64,000 nucleotides of DNA from Posidoniimonas corsicana (lineage in GTDB: Bacteria; Planctomycetota; Planctomycetia; Pirellulales; Lacipirellulaceae). Below are positions 7,103 through 19,776 of this stretch, piece by piece. The translations under genes were made by a program, and so were the position numbers. The notes under the pieces are model-generated. The model did not search any database, was not told the DNA's origin, and saw only the letters and a list, made by a program, of their open reading frames with translations. The stretch spans positions 2,481,311 through 2,545,310 of the forward strand of contig NZ_SIHJ01000001.1 in assembly GCF_007859765.1 (NCBI RefSeq), written 5' to 3'. Position 1 is the stretch's first letter. Every line of letters begins with the position of its first letter.

Positions 7103-8137
7103 ATCGAGATCACCACCATCAACGGCGCCCAGGGCGAGGGCGGGGGGCAGATCCTCCGCTCCTCGCTCACGCTTGCGCTGGTGACCGGCAAGCCGGTTCG
7201 GATCGAGAACATCCGTGCGGGCCGCGACAAACCGGGGCTGATGCGCCAGCACCTGACCGCGGTGCGCGCCGCGGCCGAGGTGGGCGACGCCCGCGTCGAG
7301 GGGGACGCGGTCGGCTCCACCGAGATCACCTTCACGCCGAATGGCGTCCGGCCCGGCCGGTACGAGTTCTCGGTGGGCACCGCCGGCAGCGGCACGCTGG
7401 TGCTGCAGACGGTGCTGCCGGCGTTGATGTTTGCCGATGGGCCGTCGGAGGTGGTGGTGGAGGGCGGCACGCACAACCAGTGGGCGCCGCCGTACGACTT
7501 CCTTGCGCAGGTCTACTTCCCGCTGCTCGGCCGGCTGGGCGCGAGGGTCACCGCGGGGCTCGAGCGGCACGGCTTCTACCCGGCGGGCGGCGGTCGGTTC
7601 AGCGTCGGCATCGAACCGGTGGCCGAAGCGTTGGGGCTGGAACTGCTGGAGCGGGGCGAGCTGCTTTGCCGCTCCGCGACCGCCATCGTGGCGAACCTGC
7701 CGAAGGTGATTGCCGATCGTGAGCTGCAGACAATCGCCAAGAAGCTGAACTGGCCGCCCGATTGCCTGCACACCTACGAGGCGAACGACTCGGCCGGGCC
7801 CGGCAACATCGTGATGATCGAGGTCAACCACGATGGCCTGCGCGAGCTGTTCACCGGCTTCGGCCGTCACGGCGCCCGCGCGGAACGCGTGGCGTCCGAG
7901 GCGGTCAACCAGGCCCGCAACTACCTGGCGTCGGACGCCCCGGTGGGCAAGCACCTGGCCGATCAGCTCCTCTTGCCGCTGGGGATCATCGCCTGGCGGC
8001 ACGGCCTGGCCAGCCGGTTCCGCACGCTGCCGCTGACCCGGCACTCGGTGACGCACATCGAGATCCTCCGCACGCTGCTGGGCGTGCCGATCAGCGCGGA
8101 GCCGGACGGCGCCGCCCAGCTGGTCTCGGTCGGGTGA
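7103..8137 (+). CDS. rtcA: RtcA RNA 3'-terminal phosphate cyclase, probable AUC start
   Basis: 344 residues if translation begins at ATC 7103. RtcA converts RNA 3'-phosphate to 2',3'-cyclic phosphate through a covalent AMP-His intermediate. The family N-terminus ITTINGAQGEGGGQILRSSL lies upstream of the first canonical start (GTG 7181), so starting there would delete an essential segment. A strong GGAGG (7090-7094) sits 8 nt before ATC, and no ATG, GTG or TTG exists in frame between the rtcB stop and GTG 7181. Other landmarks are IRAGRDKPGLMRQHLTAV, LVLQTVLPAL, HGFYPAGGG and a C-terminal LTRHSVTHIEIL with the likely adenylated His. Confidence 0.94.
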   Translation: MEITTINGAQGEGGGQILRSSLTLALVTGKPVRIENIRAGRDKPGLMRQHLTAVRAAAEVGDARVEGDAVGSTEITFTPNGVRPGRYEFSVGTAGSGTLVLQTVLPALMFADGPSEVVVEGGTHNQWAPPYDFLAQVYFPLLGRLGARVTAGLERHGFYPAGGGRFSVGIEPVAEALGLELLERGELLCRSATAIVANLPKVIADRELQTIAKKLNWPPDCLHTYEANDSAGPGNIVMIEVNHDGLRELFTGFGRHGARAERVASEAVNQARNYLASDAPVGKHLADQLLLPLGIIAWRHGLASRFRTLPLTRHSVTHIEILRTLLGVPISAEPDGAAQLVSVG

Positions 8138-8336
8138 CGTCGGCTGCGCCGGTTGCGCCGTGGGGAACGGAGCGGCGGCCGGGCCGCGTATCCGGCATCA
8201 CCCGCAGGGCCTTCGGCGATCGACAAAGCCTCGCGTCGGCCAACGCCGGCCGCCGATCCCTAGCTCTCGCGGGTGAACCCGCAGCCGGCACGGACGCCCG
8301 GCAACCCAGCCACCCAACCGGCAGCGGGGCCCGTCC

Positions 8337-9476
8337 GTGGACCAGAAACGACTCATTCTGCTCATCATCGACGACAGTCTGGGGGACGCCAGGTTCCTCC
8401 TGTCGCTACTGACGCAGGCGCTCGGCGATAGCTTCGACGCGCTGCACGTCGAGTCCGCGGCCGATGCTCGCCACGAGATGACGCAGGGCCGCTTCGACTG
8501 CGTGTTCCTCGACTACCTGCTCGAGGGCGACAGCGGCCTGGAGGTGATCCGCGCAATCCGCGCCGCCGGGGACGACACGCCCATCATCGCGGTGTCCGGC
8601 AACGGGAGCGAGGAGGTTGCGGTCGAGGCGCTCAGCCTCGGCGCCCAGGACTACATGGTCAAGGCCGGCCTGACGCCGGCGGGCGTGAAGCGGTCGCTGA
8701 CCAACGCGATCGAGAAGGTGCGGTTCAAGCGGCTGCTGGCCGAGCAGCGCCGCGACCTGGAGGACTTTGCCCACGTTGCTGCGCACGACCTGCGCGAGCC
8801 GCTGGCGGGCGTGATCCTGTTCGTCGAGTGGCTGCAGGACCGCTTCGCCGACCAGGCGGACGATCAGGCCCGCGGCGTATTCACCCGGGTGCTGGACGGC
8901 GCGGACAACATGTCCCGTCTGCTGGACGCGTTGCTCGAGTACGCCGAGGTAGGCCGCTCGCAGCAGCCGCTTGAGGCGGTGGGACTGGCCGAGGTCGTCG
9001 ACGCGGCGACCGCCAACCTGCAGCGTCGCATCCAGCAGACCGGCGCGGTCATCGACGCGGACGGGCTCCCGACCGTGCTGGGCGACCGCTTCGGCCTGGT
9101 GCAGCTGCTGCAGAATCTGCTGGCCAACGCCATCAAGTTCAGCGGCGACGCCACGCCCGTGATCCGTATCGGCGCGCGCCCGGAGCAGGGACGCTGGCTG
9201 GTCTCGGTGGCGGACAACGGGATCGGCGTCGCGCCGGAGGACCACGACAAGATCTTCGCACCGTTCCGCCGGCTGCACCAGAAGTCGGAGTACGAGGGTT
9301 CCGGCATCGGCCTGGCTACCTGCAAGCGGATTATCGCGCAGCACGAGGGCGAGATCTGGGTCGAGTCGGAGCTTGGCGTAGGCACCACGTTCTGGTTTAC
9401 CCTGCCGACGGTCGACGCGGCGGCGGCCGCCTCCAACAACGAGCAGCAGGCGGAGGCCCACTATGCGCTATCGTAG
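8337..9476 (+). CDS. Receiver-histidine kinase fusion
   Basis: 379 residues, cytoplasmic, no membrane segment. Residues 5-130 are a receiver domain (acidic IIDD near 10, phosphoacceptor Asp in CVFLDYLLEGDSG near 62, MVKAG). Residues 145-215 are a HisKA dimerisation domain (HVAAHDLREPL, phosphoacceptor His near 150). Residues 255-365 are the ATP-binding domain (NLLANAIKFS, VADNGIGV, GSGIGLATCKRI). Kinases of this layout resemble the bacteriophytochrome-type HDLREPL group. GTG 8337 follows a GGGG. The end overlaps the next gene by 14 nt, which suggests co-translation. The 200 nt between rtcA and this gene show no convincing terminator. Confidence 0.9.
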   Translation: MDQKRLILLIIDDSLGDARFLLSLLTQALGDSFDALHVESAADARHEMTQGRFDCVFLDYLLEGDSGLEVIRAIRAAGDDTPIIAVSGNGSEEVAVEALSLGAQDYMVKAGLTPAGVKRSLTNAIEKVRFKRLLAEQRRDLEDFAHVAAHDLREPLAGVILFVEWLQDRFADQADDQARGVFTRVLDGADNMSRLLDALLEYAEVGRSQQPLEAVGLAEVVDAATANLQRRIQQTGAVIDADGLPTVLGDRFGLVQLLQNLLANAIKFSGDATPVIRIGARPEQGRWLVSVADNGIGVAPEDHDKIFAPFRRLHQKSEYEGSGIGLATCKRIIAQHEGEIWVESELGVGTTFWFTLPTVDAAAAASNNEQQAEAHYALS

Positions 9477-10437
9477 CGAGTTGCTGTTCGCGGCGGTGGC
9501 CGTGGCGTGCACGCTGGCGCCTGTGGGGGCGGCGGGCAGCGAGCGGATCGGCCTGGCCGACGACGACAGCCAGAGGATCTGGTCCAAGGTCGAGGCGATC
9601 GGCGCCGAGCTCGAGGCGCTGCGCTTCTACATGGGCAAACCGGTCAACAAGCAGCCGGCCCTCGACGTGAACGGCGCCGACGCGCGTGAGGTCTACTACC
9701 AGTTGGTCGCCACGTTCCGGAACGCCGAGCGGCTCTGCTTCCAGCACCTCCGCGAGCACTCGATCGCCCGCCGCCCAGAGGGGGCCGAGGTCACGGCCGC
9801 GGATTCATTGCGGATGGCGGACGCGGTGCTGTCGCTGCTCCGCAAGGTGCGCCGCCACCTCGGGGTCGAGGCGCCGAGCGGCGCGGGACTGCCGGAGAGC
9901 GAGCAAACCCCTAGCGACCTGTTCTGCGCCGTGGTGCAGGCCAACCGCCAGCTGAACCTGCTGCTGGATCAGCAGGTCGCGCCGAGCGACGTGTTCGAGC
10001 AGGTCACCCGCGCAGTGGGCTACACCGCTCGGCTGCTAGAGGTGTTCCCTGACGCGGTGACCATCCCAGCCGAACCCGAGTACGTGGTTGGCCGGCGGCC
10101 TGGGGACGTTTACCGGCGGCTGTTGGGCTGCCGAGAGATTGTGCGGGAGATCTCAGCGGGGGCGGGTCAGCCGCTGCTGGAGCTTCATGTCGAGGAGGCG
10201 GATATCGAGCAGGCGGCGCCGAGCGACGTCTACCACCTGGCGTCGCTCGTGCTGTCGGAGGTGTCGTACCTGCACTCACAGCACGGCGGGCTGCCCGAAC
10301 CGCCCGCCGTGTACTACGTCGGGCGCAAGTTCCCGTCGGACGTCTACCAGCGGGTGGGCCTGCTGGAGCGGCAGCTCACCGAGCTCCGCGCACACGCCGG
10401 CCTGCAGCCCGATTGGTTGATGACGGGGGCGCGCTAA
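9463..10437 (+). CDS. Secreted helical repeat protein with PSDV motifs
   Basis: 324 residues. A signal peptide is likely (MRYRSELLFAAVAVACTLAPVGAAG). The mature part contains about five degenerate helical repeats, each starting with a motif like PSDVY or PSDLF (TPSDLF, APSDVFEQV, RPGDVYRRL, APSDVYHLA, FPSDVYQRV) followed by about 25 helical residues. I recognise no named family. It lies between two histidine kinases, overlaps the first and abuts the second (1 nt gap), so a periplasmic role connected with the sensor of the hybrid kinase is plausible (inference). Confidence 0.75.
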   Translation: MRYRSELLFAAVAVACTLAPVGAAGSERIGLADDDSQRIWSKVEAIGAELEALRFYMGKPVNKQPALDVNGADAREVYYQLVATFRNAERLCFQHLREHSIARRPEGAEVTAADSLRMADAVLSLLRKVRRHLGVEAPSGAGLPESEQTPSDLFCAVVQANRQLNLLLDQQVAPSDVFEQVTRAVGYTARLLEVFPDAVTIPAEPEYVVGRRPGDVYRRLLGCREIVREISAGAGQPLLELHVEEADIEQAAPSDVYHLASLVLSEVSYLHSQHGGLPEPPAVYYVGRKFPSDVYQRVGLLERQLTELRAHAGLQPDWLMTGAR

Positions 10438-10438
10438 G

Positions 10439-14101
<3,663 letters not shown>

Positions 14102-14109
14102 CGATGGCG

Positions 14110-14649
14110 TCAGTCGATGGCCGCGCACTGCTCGAGCCGTGGCCGCAGGCACTCCCACAGCCGGCGCCAGTTGAACGGCTTGGTGAGGAACTCGTCCGCG
14201 CCAAGTCCACGCATCTGCCGCTCGATGCTCCCCTCCCGCCGCCCGGTAAGGCAGATCACCGGGATGTCGCGCGTGGCGGGCGTCTCTTTGAGACGCCGGA
14301 GCACGTAGTCGCCGTTGCCCTGCGGCAGCTCGTAGTCGAGCAGGATCGCCCGCGGCGCGTCCAGGAATGCCCGGCGGTAGCCGTCCGCGCCGGCGGCGAC
14401 ACGGACCAACTCGACGCCGACCTCGTCGAGGCGCAGCTTGAGCGCCAGCGCGACGTGGTCGTCGTCCTCGATGGACAGCACCCACGGCGCGTCGGACAGC
14501 GGGGCCTCGGTGGCGGGCGCGTCTTCGGTCAGGGCGCCCTCGTCCTCGACGCCTAGAATGCCGAACAACGCGTCCATCACGTCGGATTCACGGTCGGTGG
14601 CTTCTGGTGTGCGCAGCATCAGCCTGGTCTCCCGAAAAGAGTAACGCAA
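14110..14649 (-). CDS. Stand-alone response regulator receiver
   Basis: 179 residues: a variable acidic N-terminus of about 45 residues, then one receiver domain (acidic IEDDDH, phosphoacceptor Asp in ILLDYELPQGNGD, Thr in ICLTG, Lys in FLTKPF). No output domain. It probably passes phosphate to or from the neighbouring kinases, or acts by protein contact. It is convergent with the hybrid kinase and downstream of another receiver gene on the same strand. Confidence 0.9.
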   Translation of the reverse strand: MRYSFRETRLMLRTPEATDRESDVMDALFGILGVEDEGALTEDAPATEAPLSDAPWVLSIEDDDHVALALKLRLDEVGVELVRVAAGADGYRRAFLDAPRAILLDYELPQGNGDYVLRRLKETPATRDIPVICLTGRREGSIERQMRGLGADEFLTKPFNWRRLWECLRPRLEQCAAID

Positions 14650-14687
14650 TTAATCCGCCCGCCAGCGCGGGCGTCGGACCGCGGCCG

Positions 14688-15131
14688 TTACCGGTCGTCC
14701 CGTTCGCGGAGCTCAATGAATTCGCTGATCTGCCGGATCAGCTCTGTTGAGCGGACCGGTTTCGGCAGGAATGCGTTGACGCCGTCACGCAACAGCCGGC
14801 TGCGGATGGCGGGGTCCCTCATGCCGGAGAGCACGATAATCGGGGTCTGGGCGGTCGCCGTGTTCCGGCGGAGGTTCTCAACCAGGTAGCGGCCGTCGCC
14901 GTTGGGCATCGCGACGTCAGAGATGATCAGGTCGGGTCCCTGCCCCAACGCGTCGACGATCCCCTGCATCCCGTAGTACGAGTGCTCGACCGCTACGTCG
15001 TACCGACCCAGGGCCAGCTCGATGCTGGTGTGGATATCGGGGTCGTCGTCGATGCAGAGGACGCGGGGCGTGCGGGTCGCGGCGTGCTCGGTCGCGATGC
15101 GGGACATCTGGTAGTCTAGAAGCGTGGACAT
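14688..15131 (-). CDS. Stand-alone response regulator receiver
   Basis: 147 residues from ATG 15131, which follows GGAGAAGGAGA; a longer frame opens at 15188. One receiver domain: acidic CIDDDPD, phosphoacceptor Asp in LIISDVAMPNGDG, Ser in IVLSG, Lys in FLPKPV. No output domain. It lies 38 nt upstream of the other receiver gene, so the two are probably co-transcribed. The two receivers match the multi-step relay suggested by the hybrid kinase. Confidence 0.9.
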   Translation of the reverse strand: MSTLLDYQMSRIATEHAATRTPRVLCIDDDPDIHTSIELALGRYDVAVEHSYYGMQGIVDALGQGPDLIISDVAMPNGDGRYLVENLRRNTATAQTPIIVLSGMRDPAIRSRLLRDGVNAFLPKPVRSTELIRQISEFIELRERDDR

Positions 15132-15589
15132 GGTGGGCGTCTCCTTCTCCAGCGGCGGCTGCCGCTTGGCGTGATGGTGCAGATTCACGGCTGGCTACGT
15201 TCAACGCGGCGGCGCCCCACGGCGGGGCAGGCGCCATTTCGGCTGGGTTTCATGGCAGCGGTCGGCTGCGGGTAAACACCCTGTCGTAACGTAGCTTGAA
15301 GGACTGGCCCGGCGTGGATTTGGCACGCCAGAGATGAAGATTCGCCACGGCTTGCTAGCCGGCGAACCGAGGCTATCTGCAACGTAGCTCACCGCAGGCG
15401 ATGGGCAAGCCAATGCGGTGGAGTTTCTCACGCCGATCTTGACACGATGCCGCTCCAGGTTGGGATGCGTGAGGGCGCCCCCGCACAATCGTCAGGACCA
15501 CACCACCACCGGCGTGTCGATTACAATGGCACGGAATCCGCGGGCGCCCCGCCTCGCCATGACTGACTACTCTCCTCTGGAACAGGCCC
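15132..15589. other. Intergenic region without recognised gene
   Basis: 458 nt between divergent receiver and arabinofuranosidase genes. It must contain both promoters. A TTGACA lies near 15438, but no good -10 follows at 17 nt. I see no RNA gene, repeat or riboswitch. Confidence 0.4.
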
Positions 15590-17536
15590 GTGACGCCCCG
15601 CTACCCCCTCTTGCTGCTTGCGCTCCTGACCATCCTCGCACCGGCCACTGCAAGCGGCCAGACGACCGCTGACGATGGTCCCGGCGTGGTTAGCGTCGAC
15701 CTGGGGCAGGAGGGCAAGCCGATCAGCGCCGACCTGCACGGCATCTTCTTCGAGGACCTCAACTTCGCCGCCGACGGCGGGCTGTACGCGGAGTTGGTTG
15801 AGAACCGCTCGTTCGAGTTCTCCTCGGCCGACCGCCGCGGCTGGGACGCCCTGACCGGCTGGAAGCTTGTCGAGCGCGACGGCGGCCGAGGCGAGGTGGT
15901 GGTCGAGGCCAATCAGCCGCTGCACTCCAACAACCCCCACTACGCCGTGCTGGGTGTGGTGAACGGTGAGGGTGAGGTGGGCGTCGAGAACGGCGGCTAC
16001 CATGGGCTGGCCGTGACCGAGGGCGACGCGTACGACTTCTCGGTCTTCGCGCGGCAGGTCGCCGGCGCCGGCGGCCCGCTGGTTGTTCTGCTCGAGTCGG
16101 CCGCTGGTGATGAACTCGCCCGACTCGAGCTGGCAGCGCCCAGCGGGGCCTGGACAAAACTTAGCGGCGAACTTGCCCCCAACGCCACGGTTGACGACGC
16201 GCGGCTGGTGGTCTTGTCGCGCGGGGTCGGCCGCGTCGCGCTGGACATGATCTCGCTCTTCCCCCGCGACACGTTTCATGGCCGGAAGAATGGACTGCGG
16301 AAGGACCTTGCCCAGGCGATCGCCGACCTCGAGCCCAAGTTCGTCCGCTTCCCGGGCGGTTGCCTGGTGCACGGCGACGGCCTCGACAACATGTACCGCT
16401 GGCAGGACACCATCGGCCCGGTGCACGAGCGCCGGTCACAGCGCAACATCTGGCGCTACCACCAGAGCCTGGGCCTGGGCTACTTCGAGTACTTCCAGTT
16501 CTGCGAGGACATCGGCGCCAAGCCCGTTCCGGTGGTGCCGGCCGGCGTCTGCTGCCAGAACGCCGGCGCCAGCGTCACCCGCAAGTGGGGGCAGGGGCAG
16601 CGTGGGATCCCGCTCGACGAGATGCCCGCCTATACCGAGGAGGTACTCGACCTGATCGAGTTCGCCAACGGCCCGGCCGACTCCCGGTGGGGCGCCAAGC
16701 GGGCCGCGATGGGACACCCCGAACCCTTCGGCCTGGAGTACCTGGGCGTGGGGAACGAGGACCACATCACGCCCGAGTTCGAGGAGCGGTTCCGCCAGAT
16801 CCACGACGCCGTCACCGCCGCGCACCCGGAGATCGTTGTGATCGGCACGGTCGGCCCCGCGCCGGACGGCCCCGACTATGAGGAAGGCTGGCGGATCGCC
16901 AACCAGCTGAAGGTGGCCATGGTTGACGAGCACTACTACCGCCCGCCCAACTGGTTCCACGACAACCTCCAGCGGTACGACAGCTACGACCGCGCCCGGT
17001 CGGCGGTCTACCTGGGGGAGTACGCCGCCCACGACGACCGCCGCCGCCGGACTTTGCGGGCCGCGTTGGCCGAGGCGGCCTACCTGACGCACCTGGAACG
17101 CAACGCGGACATCGTGCGGCTGGCGTCGTACGCGCCGCTGCTGGGCAAGATCGGACACACCCAGTGGGACCCCAACCTGATCTACTTCACCAACCGCGAG
17201 GTCCGGCTGACCCCCAGCTACCATGTGCAGCGGATGTTCTCCAATACCAGCGGCGACATCTACCTGGCCTGCGAGTCCGAGCTCCCGTTGTCGGTGGTCC
17301 GTGACAGCGGGTCGGGCCAGGTATTCCTCAAGCTGGTCAACGCGACCGACGCCGACCGCCGGCTCTCACTGGAGCTTGCCGGGTGGGAGACCTTCGCCTC
17401 CGCCGCTCGCGTAAAGACGCTCGCTCCTGCCGCCGACGGCCCTCCCCTGCCCCGGGAATCAACGCTCGATCTCAGCGACGCGATCGACTACACCGCGCCG
17501 GCGTCGTCGCTGACGGTGATCGAATTGTCGAGGTAG
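15590..17536 (+). CDS. Secreted alpha-L-arabinofuranosidase, GH51 family
   Basis: 648 residues with a signal peptide (YPLLLLALLTILAPATASG). GH51 enzymes remove L-arabinofuranosyl side groups from hemicelluloses and pectins by a retaining mechanism. Landmarks: GIFFEDLNFAADGGLYAELVENRSFE at the start of the catalytic barrel, FVRFPGGCL, the acid/base Glu in YLGVGNEDH near 389, and the likely nucleophile Glu in VYLGEYAAH near 477. A carbohydrate-binding-like jelly roll sits near residues 90-210. GTG 15590 is the start that includes the signal peptide. Followed by an esterase gene on the same strand, consistent with plant or algal polysaccharide breakdown. Confidence 0.93.
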   Translation: MTPRYPLLLLALLTILAPATASGQTTADDGPGVVSVDLGQEGKPISADLHGIFFEDLNFAADGGLYAELVENRSFEFSSADRRGWDALTGWKLVERDGGRGEVVVEANQPLHSNNPHYAVLGVVNGEGEVGVENGGYHGLAVTEGDAYDFSVFARQVAGAGGPLVVLLESAAGDELARLELAAPSGAWTKLSGELAPNATVDDARLVVLSRGVGRVALDMISLFPRDTFHGRKNGLRKDLAQAIADLEPKFVRFPGGCLVHGDGLDNMYRWQDTIGPVHERRSQRNIWRYHQSLGLGYFEYFQFCEDIGAKPVPVVPAGVCCQNAGASVTRKWGQGQRGIPLDEMPAYTEEVLDLIEFANGPADSRWGAKRAAMGHPEPFGLEYLGVGNEDHITPEFEERFRQIHDAVTAAHPEIVVIGTVGPAPDGPDYEEGWRIANQLKVAMVDEHYYRPPNWFHDNLQRYDSYDRARSAVYLGEYAAHDDRRRRTLRAALAEAAYLTHLERNADIVRLASYAPLLGKIGHTQWDPNLIYFTNREVRLTPSYHVQRMFSNTSGDIYLACESELPLSVVRDSGSGQVFLKLVNATDADRRLSLELAGWETFASAARVKTLAPAADGPPLPRESTLDLSDAIDYTAPASSLTVIELSR

Positions 17537-17570
17537 TGATGCGGCGCCGCTTGGCACGCGCATTTCTTAG

Positions 17571-18689
<1,119 letters not shown>

Positions 18690-18696
18690 GAACGGA

Positions 18697-18745
18697 AGCA
18701 CGCCCGGCAGGACTCGAACCTGCAACCCCTGGTTCCGAAGACCAG
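18697..18745. other. attL (49-bp direct repeat, displaced tRNA 3' end)
   Basis: Identical over 49 bp to 34236-34284, starting AGCACGCCCGGCAGG and ending AAGACCAG. It is the displaced tRNA-Arg 3' half on the side away from the integrase and is not a functional tRNA because the 5' half is missing. Confidence 0.92.
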
Positions 18746-18912
18746 GGGCGCAGAGTTGCAAGCTCTTGATACGCAGGGGCTTACGCCTCTCCTTCCGAAC
18801 GGTTGCACCAATGGTTGCACCAGCGAGCCGGATCTAGACCGAATCGCTGCGGCGTTGTGTGCTGCGTTGGGGCATGGCGACCGGGTGCGGTTGGCGGCTC
18901 GGCTGCTGTAGG
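18746..18912 (+). other. Integrase C-terminal segment joined only in the excised circle
   Basis: When attL and attR recombine, the integrase frame runs from the repeat directly into this segment and stays open for about 55 codons, ending at TAG 18910-18912. The end of the encoded peptide (EPDLDRIAAALCAAL, then RVRLAARLL) looks like real helical protein. In the integrated form the gene instead ends inside the tRNA. An HNH gene with its own GGAGGGTGA ribosome site follows at once. Confidence 0.65.
18801..18822 (+). promoter_or_regulatory. Putative integrase arm-type sites, left end
   Basis: Two direct copies of GGTTGCACCA at 18801-18810 and 18813-18822, 12 bp apart start to start. An equally spaced pair in the same orientation lies at 34099-34120. 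In the circle the pairs would flank the crossover region, as arm sites do for many tyrosine integrases. Confidence 0.55.
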
Positions 18913-18925
18913 AGGGTGAAGTCTG

Positions 18926-19270
18926 ATGGCTCTCTCGCCCCTCACCCGCTGCGGCCGTTGCCGGGTTCGTCGCACCCGCAACCGGCCGGCGGTGTGCGAT
19001 AACTGCCGGGCCTCGCCGCGCCGTCAGAGTGAACGCCGCCCGTCGGCTGCGGCCCGTGGGTATGGGTGCCGCTGGCGTCGGTACCGGGCGGAGTTCCTCG
19101 CATCGCACCCGCTCTGCGTCTACTGCTCGAATCGCGGGCGGGTGGTTGCGGCGACGGTGGTCGACCATATCGAGCCGCACCGCGGAGACACGGTGAAGTT
19201 TTGGGCGGTCGAGAATCATCAGCCGCTCTGCGTTCGCTGCCACAATCGTAAATCGGGACAGGGGCAGTAG
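18926..19270 (+). CDS. HNH endonuclease
   Basis: 114 residues. It has Cys pairs (CGRC, CDNC, CVYC, CVRC) and the HNH core: VVDHIEPH (near 72), then ENHQPLC and CHNRKS at the C-terminus. Small HNH proteins of this type are typical next to phage terminase genes, where they assist DNA packaging. Start ATG 18926 follows GGAGGGTGA. The next gene begins with a terminase-small-subunit-like stretch, which supports a phage packaging origin. Confidence 0.88.
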   Translation: MALSPLTRCGRCRVRRTRNRPAVCDNCRASPRRQSERRPSAAARGYGCRWRRYRAEFLASHPLCVYCSNRGRVVAATVVDHIEPHRGDTVKFWAVENHQPLCVRCHNRKSGQGQ

Positions 19271-19374
19271 GGGGAGGGGGGGGCGGTTCGTTTCTACAGC
19301 CGATTCGAACGTAGACCGTTAGGGCAGTCGCACGCATTTTTTGGCAATATTCGGGGGAGGGGGGTATCGCCGGC

Positions 19375-19776
19375 ATGGGCAGACACCGCAAGCCATTGTG
19401 GCGTCATCAGTTAGAGGGAACCTACCGCGCTGATCGCCATGGGTCGGCGCCTAGAACCGATGGGACATCCGTACGCATGAGCGAATCCACCGACCCGATT
19501 ATCCACGAAGCGCTGGGCGCACAGCAGCGCATCCGCAGCGAGATCGCCGAGAATGGCGTTTATCCCGGCCTCGACTTCAACGCATTCGACCGACGCCTGC
19601 TGGTGAGCGCCGACTCGCTGGCATTCTGCCTCGATACCGACCGCTCGACGATCCGCCGCTGGGCGAAGCAGGGCGTGATGCCGGCGCCGCTTAAGGTAGG
19701 CGGTCGGGTGCTGTGGGATGCGGAGAGGGTTCGAGAGTGGATTGGGGAGGGGTGCCCCGGCTGCGACCCGGCCTAG
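19375..19776 (+). CDS. TerS-like N-terminus joined to a helix-turn-helix domain
   Basis: 133 residues. The first 25 (MGRHRKPLWRHQLEG, then RADRHG) resemble the start of P27-type phage terminase small subunits. The C-terminal 60 residues are an excisionase/MerR-like DNA-binding fold (SADSLAFCLDTDRSTIRRWAKQGVMPAP, VGGRVLWDAERVREWI). An internal ATG at 19477 (MSESTDP) could give the HTH part alone. Either a fusion from decay of a packaging module, or an HTH gene with a chance upstream extension. It ends 4 nt inside the 3' end of the convergent Hsp70 gene. Confidence 0.6.
   Translation: MGRHRKPLWRHQLEGTYRADRHGSAPRTDGTSVRMSESTDPIIHEALGAQQRIRSEIAENGVYPGLDFNAFDRRLLVSADSLAFCLDTDRSTIRRWAKQGVMPAPLKVGGRVLWDAERVREWIGEGCPGCDPA

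Noticed and set aside
7181-7183. GTG as rtcA start
   Set aside because: It would remove the conserved GAQGEGGGQ segment and has no ribosome site, while GGAGG fits ATC 7103.
8138-8336. Terminator after rtcA
   Set aside because: A small GCGGGT/ACCCGC hairpin exists near 8266, but it has no T tract, so it was not called.
18697-18745. A second tRNA-Arg gene
   Set aside because: Only the 3' part is present, identical to the att repeat; there is no 5' half, so it is attL.
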